DNA of 64,000 bases from Paracoccus mutanolyticus. Lineage in GTDB: Bacteria > Pseudomonadota > Alphaproteobacteria > Rhodobacterales > Rhodobacteraceae. The notes under the pieces were generated by a model, which saw nothing but the letters and a program-made list of their open reading frames with translations, searched no databases and was not told where the DNA came from. Positions 38,369-48,265 of this stretch are shown piece after piece. Made by a program: the position numbers and the translations under genes. Location of the stretch: the NCBI RefSeq assembly GCF_003285265.1, contig NZ_CP030239.1, positions 2,876,501-2,940,500 on the forward strand, given 5' to 3'. The stretch's first letter is position 1; each line of letters starts with the position of its first letter.

Positions 38369-39631
38369 ATGCGATCCATTGGAATGGATGTCCACCGAAG
38401 CTTCGCGCAGGTCGCGATCCTTGAGGGAGGAAAGACGACAGAGATCAGGATCGATCTTGATCATGAAGCGGTGGTGGCCTTCGGGCAGGCCCTACGTTCA
38501 GATGACGAGGTCGTTCTGGAAGCGACCGGCAATACCGCGGCCATCGTCAGACTTCTGACACCTTTCGTGGCGCGGGTCGTCATCGCGAACCCGCTGCAGG
38601 TGAAGGCCATCGCCCATGCACGGGTGAAGACCGACAAGGTGGACGCCAAAATTCTGGCGCAACTTCATGCCGCAGGGTTCCTGCCAGAAGTCTGGGCCGC
38701 AGATGATCAGACGCTGAACCTGCGGCGCCTCGTTTCCGAACGCGCCGCAGCGGTGAGATCAATCCGCCGGGTCAAGAGCCGGGTTCAGGCTGTTCTGCAT
38801 GCGAACCTTGTCGCCAAATATACCGGGCACCTGTTTGGCAAGGGCGGCAGGAGATGGCTGGCCTCGGCACCGCTGCCGAAGGCAGAACGTGATCTGCTGA
38901 TCCGGCATCTGGATGAGTTGGACTGGCTGGGGGGTAAGCTGGCAAAACTGGACCAAACATTGGCGGGAATTGCACTCGACGACAGCCGAATGCGCAAGTT
39001 GATGAGCATCGCCGGGATCAATGTCGCGGTCGCCACTGCGGTTATCGCCGCGATCGGCGACATCTCCCGCTTTTCCGCACCGGATCGTCTCGCAAGCTAT
39101 TTCGGGCTGACACCCCGGATCCGACAGTCCGGCGATCGCGGTGCCATCCATGGTCGGATCTCAAAGCAGGGGAATACGATCGGGCGCACCATGCTGATAG
39201 AGGCCGCCTGGTCGGCGGCTTCCGTGCCAGGCCCGTTGCGGGCCTTCTTTCTTCGGATCAAGGATCGCAAGGGGCACAACGTCGCCGCCGTCGCGACCGC
39301 GCGCAAGATTGCAGCGCTGATCTGGCAACTGCTGACAAAGGAGGCCCCCTATCGATGGGCGCGCCCGGCCTTTGTCGCGATGAAGATGCGGAAGCTTGAG
39401 TTGCGCGCCGGGGCCCCGCGGGCTCATGGGCCAGCAGGTCCGGGCCACGACTATTGGATCAAGGAAATCCGTCACCGGGAGATGGAACTCGTCGCACAAG
39501 CAGAAGCGGCCTATGCCCGCATGGTTGAAGGTGGACGGACACACCATCAAAACCGAACAAGACCTGAGAAAGGGGCTGTTCAACAACATCCGTGTCGATC
39601 CCCACCCGGCCGTCCTCAAGGAACAGGCTGA
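38369..39631 (+). CDS. IS110-family transposase, apparently complete
   Basis: A good ribosome-binding site (GGGAGGA) precedes ATG 38369. The protein of 420 residues starts MRSIGMDVHRSFAQVAILEG and shows the DEDD RuvC-like N-terminal domain: D of 'GMDVH', E of 'LEATGN', and TDKVDAKILAQL. The C-terminal Tnp20 domain has GINVAVATAVIAAIGDI and FGLTPRIRQSGDRGAIHGRI with the nucleophilic serine region (ISKQGN). Length is about normal for the family and no frameshift is seen. It lies between an IS66 fragment and an IS256 fragment. Confidence 0.85.
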   Translation: MRSIGMDVHRSFAQVAILEGGKTTEIRIDLDHEAVVAFGQALRSDDEVVLEATGNTAAIVRLLTPFVARVVIANPLQVKAIAHARVKTDKVDAKILAQLHAAGFLPEVWAADDQTLNLRRLVSERAAAVRSIRRVKSRVQAVLHANLVAKYTGHLFGKGGRRWLASAPLPKAERDLLIRHLDELDWLGGKLAKLDQTLAGIALDDSRMRKLMSIAGINVAVATAVIAAIGDISRFSAPDRLASYFGLTPRIRQSGDRGAIHGRISKQGNTIGRTMLIEAAWSAASVPGPLRAFFLRIKDRKGHNVAAVATARKIAALIWQLLTKEAPYRWARPAFVAMKMRKLELRAGAPRAHGPAGPGHDYWIKEIRHREMELVAQAEAAYARMVEGGRTHHQNRTRPEKGAVQQHPCRSPPGRPQGTG

Positions 39632-39666
39632 AGCGTCCCGGCGGCTCAGCCCGTAACGGAAGCCTT

Positions 39667-39764
39667 GGGAGTGTCAGGAACTCTGTGTATCTGAGCGGGC
39701 CCATGCGGTTTTCAGGGGAGTGTCAGGAACTCTGTGTATCTGAGCGGGCCCATGCGGTTTTCAG
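39667..39764. repeat. 49-bp tandem duplication of an IS256-like end
   Basis: The 49-bp unit beginning GGGAGTGTCAGGAACTCTGT is present twice without a gap (39667-39715, 39716-39764). The word TGTCAGGAACTCTGTGTA resembles IS256-family terminal repeats, and an IS256 transposase C-terminus starts just to the right, so the element end has been duplicated in tandem. Confidence 0.75.
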
Positions 39765-39770
39765 ATACGT

Positions 39771-40285
39771 TCAGGCGTCGAAGCGCCCGGCGAACATTAT
39801 GGCCAGCTGATTGCGGGCCGCAACCCACTCCCGGACGGTGCGGCCGCCCTTCTCGAAGTTGCGGATGGCCAGGAAGATCAGCTTCGTGGCAGCTTCCTCG
39901 GTCGGGAAGGAGCCCTTGGTCTTCAGCGTTTTCCGCAGCACCCGGTTCAGCGATTCCACTGCGTTGGTCGTATAGATGATCTTCCGGATCGCCGCGCTGA
40001 AGGCATAGAACGGCGTGACCTCGGCCCATGCCCGGCGCCAGGCCGGGGCGATGGACGGGTATTTCCCGGCCCACTTTTCCTCGAATACCTCCAACTGGCG
40101 GGCGGCCTCCTCGGCGGTCGGGGCCTCGTAGATCGGGCGCAGATCGGCGGCCACCGCCTTGCGGTCCTTCCAGCTGCAGAAGTTCATCGAATGCCGGATC
40201 AGATGGACGATACAGGTCTGGACCATGGTCTCGGGGAAGGCCGTGGTGATAGCCTCCGGGAAGCCTTCAGCCCGTCAACAACGAG
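39771..40285 (-). pseudogene. IS256-family transposase, C-terminal part
   Basis: The minus frame reads SMNFCSWKDRKAVAADLRPI, AFSAAIRKIIYTTNAVESLN, RVLRKTLKTKGSFPTEEAAT and ends AIMFAGRFDA. 'TTNAVESLNRxLRK' is the IS256 hallmark with the catalytic glutamate. The gene breaks near 40285; the preceding part of an IS256 transposase lies at 41.67-42.14 kb with about 84 bp repeated in both. Confidence 0.85.
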
Positions 40286-41671
40286 CGGCGATCAGGATGT
40301 CCTTTCAGGATCGCTTCGTTTTCGGACTGGGCTTGCCTGGTGTCGAATCGATCCTCAAGGGTACTGGTCGTTGACCTGGCTTCGCGGTATTGCTGATATC
40401 GACTGGAACGAATCGGCCGACCGGGCATTGACCCGACGGTATGCAGTTCGCTTGATGCTGGCAGGTTTCAGGCTCGGCATTGTCCATGACCGGCGATGTG
40501 CGTGAGGCGGCGGTCAATCGCGATCACGCTGGTTTGTGGTTACGAGCAGCATGAGGCTCTGCCCGATCATCGTCGCTGCGCGATTCGCCAGCGCTCGGGT
40601 GCCGAACGTTTTCAGCGAACTGCGTCGCACGGTCAGGCCGCGTCCACCGCGAACATCGCGACGTCGGAGAGATTGACATCATGCTTGCGAAGCCGTTCGG
40701 CATCCTGCCTGGCGCTAGCCTCCTTGCCGACCAGGCGCTCGAAGCGGTTGTCGATGCCAACATGCGCCGATCACCAGAGCCGACAGCCGATCAGGTTCAG
40801 GAGGCGGAGGCGATCATGATCGCCACGCATGCAGCAACTGCTCGCCATCCCCGCCTGCGCCGGGACAGCAGCCGGTCGATAAGGATCTGATGTTCCTGCA
40901 GGCCAAGCCGGCGAGGAACATGAGGGTATGGTGATCGCCGGACGGCTCGATGCTGCGGCTACACCACCGACCGGGCGATCAGCATCGCGACGATGGATAC
41001 CGGCTATGCCTACGCCAAGGACGGCCGGGTGCTTGAGGAACACCGCATCGAAGCCCGCTTCCCGACCAATCCGAACAGGCTCCAGGCAAAGTCATTCCTA
41101 CGCGCCTTGCGAGCGCCATGGGCCAGAGGCGACAAGCATGCTGCTGTCCGCAGGCAAGACCGCGGCCCAAAGGCAAGCTCCAGCGCGGTCCTATCCAGTA
41201 TCGTCATGCCCGCGCCAAGGACTGTGGCGGCTGCCCGTTGCGGGCTCGCTGTGTCAGCCCCTCACGTCACGCCCGCGTCGTCGCGCCCAACGCAGCCAGT
41301 CCATGCCTGCCCCGATCGAGGATTTCAGCGATCGGTTGAGGCCCGGCGATGAGCATGGCTCGCCTCACCTCTTGGCTTTTGGTGCTGCTGCTTTCGACCG
41401 CGGCCATCGCACAGGACATTGTCCTGCCCGCGCCGTCCGACGAAACCGCTGCCGACAACGGCCGCACCCAGGCTTTCCTGACGGCTGCCGCCATCAACCT
41501 CAAACGGCTCGCAGTTGCACTCGATCCGTTAATAGATGCCGCTTGACGGCTCGCCGCGCCAAATCGACTCCTGCGGGCGCGTCTCGGCTCTTAGGATCGC
41601 GCAGAACCGCCTTCGGCGGCCACCGCCTTCCAGCTGCATGCAGTCTGTCATCAGAAGCATCGGGATCCATC
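40286..41671 (+). mobile_element. IS1182-like element remnant inside IS256
   Basis: This 1.4-kb block separates the two IS256 parts. On the plus strand, degraded frames read TMDTGYAYAKDGRVLEEHRI, RPKGKLQRGPIQYRHARAKD and CGGCPLRARCVSPSRHARVV, the transposase core and CxxCPLxxxC zinc-like motif of IS1182-family elements. The catalytic frames are interrupted by several stops. Confidence 0.6.
41349..41546 (+). CDS. Hybrid ORF: signal peptide joined to IS1182-like tail
   Basis: The 65-residue ORF starts [20 protein letters not shown], an excellent Sec signal peptide with an AIAQD cleavage site, followed by [16 protein letters not shown]. From residue 38 it reads [20 protein letters not shown], the typical last helix of IS1182/IS5-like transposases. 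The start of an exported protein has been fused to a transposase end. Expression is unproven. Confidence 0.4.
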   Translation: MSMARLTSWLLVLLLSTAAIAQDIVLPAPSDETAADNGRTQAFLTAAAINLKRLAVALDPLIDAA

Positions 41672-42141
41672 AGATGGACGATACAGGTCTGGACCATGGT
41701 CTCGGGGAAGGCCGTGGTGATAGCCTCCGGGAAGCCCTTCAGCCCGTCAACAACGGCGATCAGGATGTCCTGAACGCCCCGGTTGCGCAGTTCATTCATC
41801 ACCGACAGCCAGAACTTGGCCCCCTCGTTGTCGGCGATCCACAGGCCCAGAACCTCCCGCTCCCCCTCGCGGGTGACGCCGAGGGCGATGTAAACGGCCT
41901 TGTTCTTGACCATCCGGCTGTCGGCATCGCGGATCTTAACCCGCAGCGCGTCGAAAATGACGATCGGATACATCCGGTCCAGTGCCCGGTGCTGCCATTC
42001 CCGGACCTCCCCCAGCACGGCATCGGTGACACGGCTGATCAGGTCGGGCGAGACCCTCAGGCCATAAAGCTCTTCCAGATGGGCCTGGATGTCGCGCACC
42101 GACAGCCCGGCGGCATCCGTTTGTGGATCATGGCCGTGCAA
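41672..42141 (-). pseudogene. IS256-family transposase, middle part
   Basis: The minus frame reads [60 protein letters not shown] and [20 protein letters not shown] then [10 protein letters not shown]. It carries the DDE aspartates (VIFDAL; VVDGLKG). The left 84 bp duplicate 40200-40283. The N-terminal 110 or so residues are missing beyond 42141. Confidence 0.8.
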
Positions 42142-42149
42142 GCTTCGCC

Positions 42150-42478
42150 ACGCGAAGACACCTAGCTATCGGGCACCGAATTCTTCATGTCGGTGTTCAG
42201 TGACACAGCAGCCTGGGCAGCCGCACGACCCTTTGAGGCCGCATCGTGGGGATGCGGGCGGCCGATCTGAAAGCGGTCGGCAGGCCGCTCACAAGGCGGC
42301 ATGAGCGCTGCGCGAGAGGAGTATTCGGACCGCCGGCCTAGCCCAGAGTGCGACAAAGGCAGCCAGAAGCAACCACGAGTCTGCCCCTTACGCCGGGGAG
42401 GCGCTCCGTCGCCCGACGGGCAACTGCGCGTCGGGCGATGCCCGTCCTTGCGGGCACGCGGGCCACAGCCCGCACAGG
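42150..42478. other. No gene recognised
   Basis: Only shadow frames between the IS256 part and the RepB-like fragment. Confidence 0.25.
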
Positions 42479-42479
42479 T

Positions 42480-42660
42480 TCAGCTGCGGATATAGCTGCG
42501 CTTCTGATAGCCGGCGGACTGACAGGCGCGGCCAGCTTGGCGGTCAGCGGGTCCATGGCGTAATGCAGGGCGAGCTGGGCCATCTCGGCGAAGGATATGT
42601 CCTTGCGCACCAGGTTCTCGTCCACCATGCGGCGGTAGAGGCGTTCCAGTTCGTCGCCAC
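42480..42660 (-). pseudogene. RepB-like plasmid partition protein fragment
   Basis: The minus frame reads GDELERLYRRMVDENLVRKD, ISFAEMAQLALHYAMDP and after a shift YQKRSYIRS. 'MxxENLxRxDISFxEMxxLAxxYA' fits the central part of RepB/ParB-type partition proteins of repABC plasmids. It adds to the RepC and ParB scraps elsewhere in the window. Confidence 0.45.
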
Positions 42661-42914
42661 GCGCCGCGATGCCGGCCGGGATCCGGCCCCAGGTTTCGGC
42701 AGCTGCCGCTGCGCCGGAGCCGGGGATCGCCAGGGCAAGCGCGCTGGTGCCGGACCAGGAACGGGACGGGGAAAGCATCAAGGGTCCTTTCAGGGCGGAG
42801 GCGAGGGGGAAAGCCTGACCATTTTGTTAACCTTGCCATTTCCCGGCGCGTGCGGGCAAGCGGCCGGTCCCGCGCGACGGCCATCCCGTCCCGCCTGGTG
42901 CGTTCCTGCACGTA

Positions 42915-43128
42915 TTTGTTCAGCGCATGCCATAGATCGAGGCGAGATTCGGCTGCTTCCATTCCGGCGTCGCCACCGGGGTCAGCGGGCGGCCCCGCGC
43001 GTCCACCGGGTCCCATTGCTTCAGCCCGTCGCGGATGCCCACGCGCTCGGCATCCTGGACCATCCCGCCGTCGGCATCCTTGTAAAGCCCCTCGCCAGAT
43101 CGGATCCCGTGAGATGCGATTGGCATCC
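42915..43128 (-). pseudogene. Minus-strand coding remnant, family unknown
   Basis: The minus frame reads GLYKDADGGMVQDAERVGIR, DGLKQWDPVDARGRPLTPVA and TPEWKQPNLASIYGMR. It is well-formed protein sequence without a recognised family and joins a capsule-export scrap on its upstream side. Confidence 0.35.
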
Positions 43129-43320
43129 TCGGGCGTGAAGGCGCGCACCTGGATCTCGGTCATGCCGGTCGCGGAATCGACGCTGATCGTTACCATCCGA
43201 CGCCAATAGGCTACCAATTCTTCGAGCGTGGCGTCCTCGTCAGCAACAGGCCAGAAGTCATGTTTCGACACGCCCATGGTGATGGGATAGCCGACCGGCT
43301 TGCCGTCGCGGCCTCAAGGA
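43115..43320 (-). pseudogene. Capsule polysaccharide export (KpsE/BexC-like) scrap
   Basis: The minus frame reads DFWPVADEDATLEELVAYWR, RMVTISVDSATGMTEIQVRA and FTPEDANRIS. 'LxxYWxxMVxVxxDSxTGxxxVxVRAFxPEDAxxI' is characteristic of the periplasmic domain of KpsE/BexC-type polysaccharide co-polymerases. Only about 60 codons are present. Confidence 0.55.
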
Positions 43321-43764
43321 TCTGCGCCAGCGTCCGCAGCCGGTCCTTGATCGACTTGCGTAGGCCTTGGGCAGCTGGTTAGGACGACCATGAATCGTGC
43401 GAATGCTTGCCGCAGATGCCGGACAGCGGTCCCTCGGTTGCCCGATGAACAGGTCATAGACCTTGCGCATCTGTCGATCATCTGCGCCGACATTTTCTGG
43501 CGCTTCTTCTGCGCCATCAGGCGGTCGGCCACGGCCTGATCGCCGGTCTAGAGCGGCGCAAGGCAAGGACGGCGGCGCAAAGGGCGGCGGGACGGCGAAG
43601 GCGCAAGTCGGGGACTCCGTTGAACATTTCGGCGGCGAGGGGGGTGATGCCCGCCTTATCGCTAGGGCGAATGCGGCGGCGCTGGCAAGCATTTGGCTGG
43701 CCAAGGCTGGCGACTGTTGCGCGCCGCGCCCGCGCTGGACGATCTGGCGGCCTGGATGTCTCAC

Positions 43765-44100
43765 CCTGGCTGCGGCTCGCGGTTCAGTCGTCTGGTCGCA
43801 TCCGTCGATGCCGTGCGCGTTCTGGCCCAGCTTCGGATATCGGCCAGCCGGAAGGCTTCCTCATCCGTCAGATCGCGCACTTCGATCAGGTAGCGGAACT
43901 GGGCGATAGTTGTTTGCCGCAGCCACGAGATCGCGAAGGGCGCCGCCGCCGCGCCGCGATGACCCGTACTCCACGCCCTGCCCATGGCCCAGTCGTCGCT
44001 CAGCGCGCGCTGCCAGGCACCGGGGGCGGGACGGTCCGGGATATTGGCGCGGGCGGCTTCGACCTGCTCCAGGGTGCGCTGGATGAAGCCCCGAGAACAC
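43765..44100 (-). pseudogene. Minus-strand coding remnant, family unknown
   Basis: Frames give FIQRTLEQVEAARANIPDRP, SDDWAMGRAWSTGHRGAAAA, PFAISWLRQTTIAQFRYLIE and VRDLTDEEAFRLADIRSWAR. The pieces form one plausible polypeptide with small shifts, but the family is unknown. Confidence 0.35.
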
Positions 44101-44307
44101 CCTATGACTATGCGACCTTGTTTTTTCTTGACATAAATAATATCGAGAGAATATACCCTTACCTTTCTTACGGGCCGAGCGATGTGTCGTCATGGTCAGC
44201 AACTAAAAGTGATATTGCCGACCTGCATCAGCGCCTGTATGCGGCAAACACGCCTCATTGATTGCTGGCCGTTAGAAACGAAAAGGAGCGTGAGCGCCAA
44301 GAACAGC

Positions 44308-44388
44308 AACACCCGTTGGAGGAGCCGATTTCGCCAGCGTCAGGCATCACAAGTTTGGGTCAGATGTATGACACACACATGCAACGCA
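44308..44388 (+). repeat. Partial copy of the 130-bp repeat (right half)
   Basis: CACCCGTTGGAGGAGCCGAT through ACACACATGCAACGC, equal to the right part of the copy at 27945-28082 and in the same orientation. Confidence 0.8.
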
Positions 44389-44491
44389 GCACGCAAGGTG
44401 CTTTTATCCAAACAAAACCAATATGCTAGCTGAGTTTGGCTCCGGCGGTAGGGATCGAATGAAGGACGAGGATATCGATTATTTTTCGCCG

Positions 44492-44588
44492 TGATGCCTG
44501 ACGCTGGCGAAATCGGCTCCTCCAACGGGTGTAGCGTGACAGACATTTTTGCAGTGCCTGCCACCCAAATTTGCAGCACGACATTTGT
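44492..44588 (-). repeat. Partial copy of the 130-bp repeat (left half, inverted)
   Basis: Reverse complement of the left part of the copy at 27.95 kb, including CAAATTTGGGTGGCAGGCAC. It shares the 41-bp core with the partial copy at 44308, so the two form an inverted pair about 105 bp apart. Confidence 0.8.
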
Positions 44589-44599
44589 GCTGGCGGTCA

Positions 44600-45800
44600 T
44601 GCTGGGCCGCGAAATACGGGCTGAAGGCCCTGACCCCCTGCCGGGGGCGTGGGCACTTGCGAAATGGGTCCATCACGCGTCGAGCCTGATCGCGCACCGT
44701 GCATCGCCGTGCCCGCGCGAGGGCCGGGTCGATCGATCCGCCAGCTCGGCCAGCCGAACCTGCCGCGCCCTTTCCAGGCGCTGGCCCGTGCCTGGACGGA
44801 CCGGGGGCACCGGGCCAGTTTTCTGGTCCTGCCCGGAGGCCCGCCCATGCCGGGGTTTGATGCGTTGACCCTGCCCGCCGCCCTTCGGTGGCGCCGCGCC
44901 GGCACCTAAGCTACCGCTTGATCCTGAACTGTGCTGCTCTGCCGCACGCCCTGGAGCAGCTACTCGAGCCTGCAACAGATCACAGCGTCTGCGCGCAAGA
45001 AACGCCTCGCGGTCAAGGATCGGCCAGGGCGTCGCGCGCGATCCGATCGCCGATGCCAGGCCCGGCCCGAGCGCTGACAGTACTGGAAATCGCGAAAGAC
45101 GATGGGGTTTCGTACAAGGTCGGTCCGGACGATGCGGGGGCCGAAATGCTCGCAGCCCCATTCCAGCGCCGGCAGCGTCGACCGCCAGATGCGGCATCTT
45201 CGGGCAAGGTTGCAGCTGACCAGCCGCCTGCAGCCATCTCTCGTGCCTAGGTCATGCGAACAGTTCGTCTTCGACGCGTCGCTGAGGTCGATCTGGTCCG
45301 GCCCCGGCAAAACCCCCATCGGGGTCATGAAAGAGGTGGCTTGTGGGCGTGATGCCCGCGGCTTGGCCCAGTTGCCGTCGATCCTGAGCTATGCCGTTTT
45401 TTCCTGCGCGCCCGCGATCAGATCCTGAAATCGTCATCCGGCCCTTGGGCCAGCGGGGCCGGGCCAGCCCACGCAGATCGGCCGCATCTCGTCCTCGGTC
45501 ATCCGCGTTAGGCCATGTCCTGTGACCTCGGGCGCGGCACCATGCGGCAAAAACTGCAGCGCACCGATGCAGTCGCGGCCCAGCACCAGAGCGCGATGAT
45601 CACGTCCTTGTCTGGTGCTTGCGACCTGTTCGGCGATTATTTGTGCGAAATTCCGCACGGCATCCGGCAAGAGATTGACTACGAAAGCGGCAAAGACATG
45701 CTGCACCTCTTGCGCGCCCTGCACCAAAGGCAAGATCAGCTGGCGACCGGATAGGCATCTTCGTTCGACAGCCAGGTTATGCATAGCTGAGCCGATCCCG
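44600..45800. other. Fragmentary region without a firm gene
   Basis: Two plus-strand islands look coding: near 44750-44890 (HRASFLVLPGGPPMPGFDAL) and 45580-45754 (MITSLSGACDLFGDYLCEIP then HGIRQEIDYESGKDMLHLLR). A minus-strand island lies near 45100-45230. None could be assigned. Confidence 0.3.
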
Positions 45801-45805
45801 CCGTC

Positions 45806-45990
45806 CGCAGCCTTGCGCTGATCCTGATGTATCTTACGATGTATCCGGCGCTGGCCTTCATCGACATGTCGGTGGCCGGGGCGGCATTCTATACCGCGCC
45901 GTTCTTCATCGTCGCGCTGTCGGCCCTGTTTCTGGGACAACTCGCCGCCACGGGTGCGTCAACTGGAGGGACGTCAAGCGGCCGTCGATG
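45806..45990 (+). pseudogene. EamA/DMT-family transporter fragment
   Basis: The frame reads LALILMYLTMYPALAFIDMS then VAGAAFYTAPFFIVALSALF and LGQLAAT. It has the two closely spaced membrane helices of a drug/metabolite transporter (EamA) domain, including the conserved AxxFxxPxxxxxLSxxxLGE-like end. Confidence 0.55.
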
Positions 45991-46027
45991 AACAATCCGA
46001 ATTGAGAATACATGGTTTATCCAATTT

Positions 46028-46150
46028 CCCTGGTTGCGACCGTGCGGCCCTCAGCGGCGGAACGGATCGCGGCCTCGGCGAGCAGCAGCGCCTGCCTGCC
46101 GTCCTCGATGCACGGATGATCGCACAGCGATGGCAAGACATTGGCAACAG
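46028..46150 (-). pseudogene. Gfo/Idh/MocA oxidoreductase, extreme C-terminus
   Basis: The minus frame reads EDGRQALLLAEAAIRSAAEG then RTVATREIG. 'DGxxALxxxxAxxxSAxxGRxVxL' is the usual last helix of Gfo/Idh/MocA dehydrogenases. It joins, in the same strand, a permease scrap. Confidence 0.5.
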
Positions 46151-46224
46151 GCTGGAGACCTTGAATGACAACACCCCCATTGAGGCGACTTACAGCACCC
46201 CAGGCCGGAGGTAACGACGGATCC

Positions 46225-46400
46225 CACATAAAGAATGTCGATGAAGTTCTGGCCCATGACCCCGGCGACCGACACGGTCAGGGTGCGGATCAGGAAGGGC
46301 GCGATCTCGATGGCCAGGACCAGGGCCGGCAGGATCGTATAGGCAAAGCCCTTGTAGCCGATGGCGGGCATCAGCTGCAGCTTGACGACTGGACCAGCTC
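46225..46400 (-). pseudogene. Dipeptide-type ABC permease scrap
   Basis: The minus frame reads GYKGFAYTILPALVLAIEIA, PFLIRTLTVSVAGVMGQNFI and DILYVGSV. It resembles the 'xxLPxLxLxxxxxxxxxRxxRxxxxExxxxDYxxxARAxG' segment of peptide ABC permeases, but the EAA loop is not preserved. Confidence 0.4.
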
Positions 46401-46440
46401 CAGACGCGACTGGACCAGCGCCAGGCACGTATGAGGCGCG

Positions 46441-46935
46441 TCACCGATCCCATCGTCCCAAGATCCAAATGCCCGCATTGCCACCTTTTCGGTCAATTCC
46501 GATGTGGATCTTGCGCCAGACCCTGCGTTTAGCGCCGCCATGCTTGCGGGCGTTCCACTCGCCTTCGCCTTCAACCTTGATGCCAGTGCTGTCGACCAGC
46601 AGGTGCAGCGGCCCATCCGACCCACGATAGGGAATGCTGACCTTCAGGGTTTTCTGGCGACGGCTAAGCGTGCTGAAGTCCGGCACCGCCCAGTCCAGAC
46701 CGATCAGCCGTAGCAGGCTCTCGACGAACCCAGTGGTCTGTCTTAGCGCCAGGCCGAACAAAACCTTCATCGTCAGGCAGGTTTGGATGGCGGCATCGCT
46801 ATAGTCGTGCTGGCGGCCACGCTTGCCGGTGGGCTCGGCTTCCCAAGTCATGGCGGGGTCAAACCATATCGTCAGCGAACCCCGACGCTTAAGCGCTCTA
46901 TTGTACGCGGGCCAGTTCCTGGTCTTGTAGGTTGG
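46441..46935 (-). pseudogene. IS5-family (ISL2/IS1031-like) transposase fragment
   Basis: The minus frame opens NWPAYNRALKRRGSLTIWFD and continues QHDYSDAAIQTCLTMKVLFG, LALRQTTGFVESLLRLIGLD, LHLLVDSTGIKVEGEGEWNA and KIHIGIDRKGG. 'DSTGIK' carries the first catalytic aspartate. An ATG start is absent in this frame, and the protein ends before the second aspartate, so it is a fragment. It is related to, but distinct from, the two copies at 50.8 and 53.6 kb. Confidence 0.75.
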
Positions 46936-46939
46936 CGGT

Positions 46940-47230
46940 CTAGCGACTTAATCCGTTCAGGGTCGTCGCTTTTGGCGATCGCGTGAGTAAGCAGAACGCG
47001 TGTTGCGATTGGTGCAATGCATGGTCAGTACTCAGAGCCTTGCGCAAGAACGATTTCCAGCTGTTTTCCGCGTGTCGTGTGATGACAGGATAAACGACCG
47101 TCATGATGCGACCGTCTCCATGCCGCGGGCCCGTATGGTGTTCGCGGATAAGGACCGGGAAATCATCAGGGCGCTGGCCCCTGCCGGGTATTACATGGGA
47201 ATCCGAATCCGCCAGTCCAAGGCGGATCTG
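46940..47230. other. No firm gene
   Basis: A plus frame (MVFADKDREIIRALAPAGYY then MGIRIRQSKADLVF) faintly recalls a LuxR autoinducer-binding domain, but the match is too weak for a call. Confidence 0.25.
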
Positions 47231-47234
47231 GTGT

Positions 47235-48265
47235 TCAACCCTCAACCCCCCGAATGCGCAGCGAGCGGACTATGCCGCCATGGCCGGTTTCCGGGCTGGG
47301 GACATCGTCCACCCCCACCGTTTCTGCCATAAGTACCGTCTGCGGAGGTTGCAGGCTTTCGGTGCTGGAGATGTCCGACCGCAGGCGCGAGCGAAACTCG
47401 AAATGCTCCGAGATGCCGCTGTTCGCTCCGATGTCAGAAGCCTCCCAGAGCACGCTCGCCCATCCTGGCTTGTAGCCCCCAACACAGACTCCGCCGGTCG
47501 AATGCTGTTGTGGCACCAGACCAAGCCAGGCGGCAAGATCACGTGCCTTGCGGAACGTCTCGGGTGGCGGAGCCAGAACAGCAATGGCCTTGGCAATCAG
47601 CGGCCCGATGCCAGGAATGATCATCAGCCGGCGCACCACTTCGCTCTCTCGCGCACGGCGATCGATCTCGGCGTCCAGAACTCCGATCTGCCGGTCAAGC
47701 TCGGCGAGATCCCTGCCAGCACATCCAGTGAGGCCCGCGCAGTGGCGGGCAGGTCCGAAGCCTCGCTTTCGATCAGTGCGATCAACCGGCCCACGTTCCT
47801 CACGCCTTGAGGCACGACATGGCCATATTCGCCCAGATGTCCGCGCAGGGCGTTGATTGCCTGGGTCCGCTGCCGGATCAACAGTTCCCGGACACGGAAG
47901 ACGCTGGCAGCGCCCTGTGTTTCCTCGCTCTTGATCGGGACGAAGCGCATGCTCGGTCGTTGCGCCGCTTCGCAGATCGCCTCGGCATCGTTCGCATCAT
48001 TTTTCTGACGCTTGACGAACGGCTTCACATAGGCGGGCGGAATGAGCCTGACGTCATGGCCAAGCTTGACCAATTCCCGCCCCCAGAAGTGCGCGCCTCC
48101 GCAAGCCTCCATCGCCACCACACAAGGCGGCAGCGTCGCGAAGAAAGCCAACACCTGCGCGCGCCGCAGCTTCTTTCGAAGCAATGCGCCGCCGCGAGCA
48201 TCTGCTCCGTGGAGCTGGAATACATTCTTCGCCAGATCGAGTCCGACAGTGGTAATCTCCGACAT
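47235..48265 (-). pseudogene. IS110/IS1111-family transposase, frameshifted
   Basis: ATG 48265 (minus) opens MSEITTVGLDLAKNVFQLHG and the frame continues ALLRKKLRRAQVLAFFATLP, VVAMEACGGAHFWGRELVKL, KPFVKRQKNDANDAEAICEA. Near 47650-47700 the frame shifts; the next reads MVRRLMIIPGIGPLIAKAIA and LAAWLGLVPQQHSTGG, the C-terminal Tnp20 domain. After 47480 the family sequence is lost. It is a different member from the intact IS110 at 38.4 kb. Confidence 0.8.

Noticed and set aside
44900..45330. Possible LuxI or LuxR-type gene on the minus strand
   Set aside because: No conserved residues of either family could be aligned.
46960..47332. Possible LuxR autoinducer-binding domain
   Set aside because: Only about 30 residues faintly resemble the family and no HTH follows.
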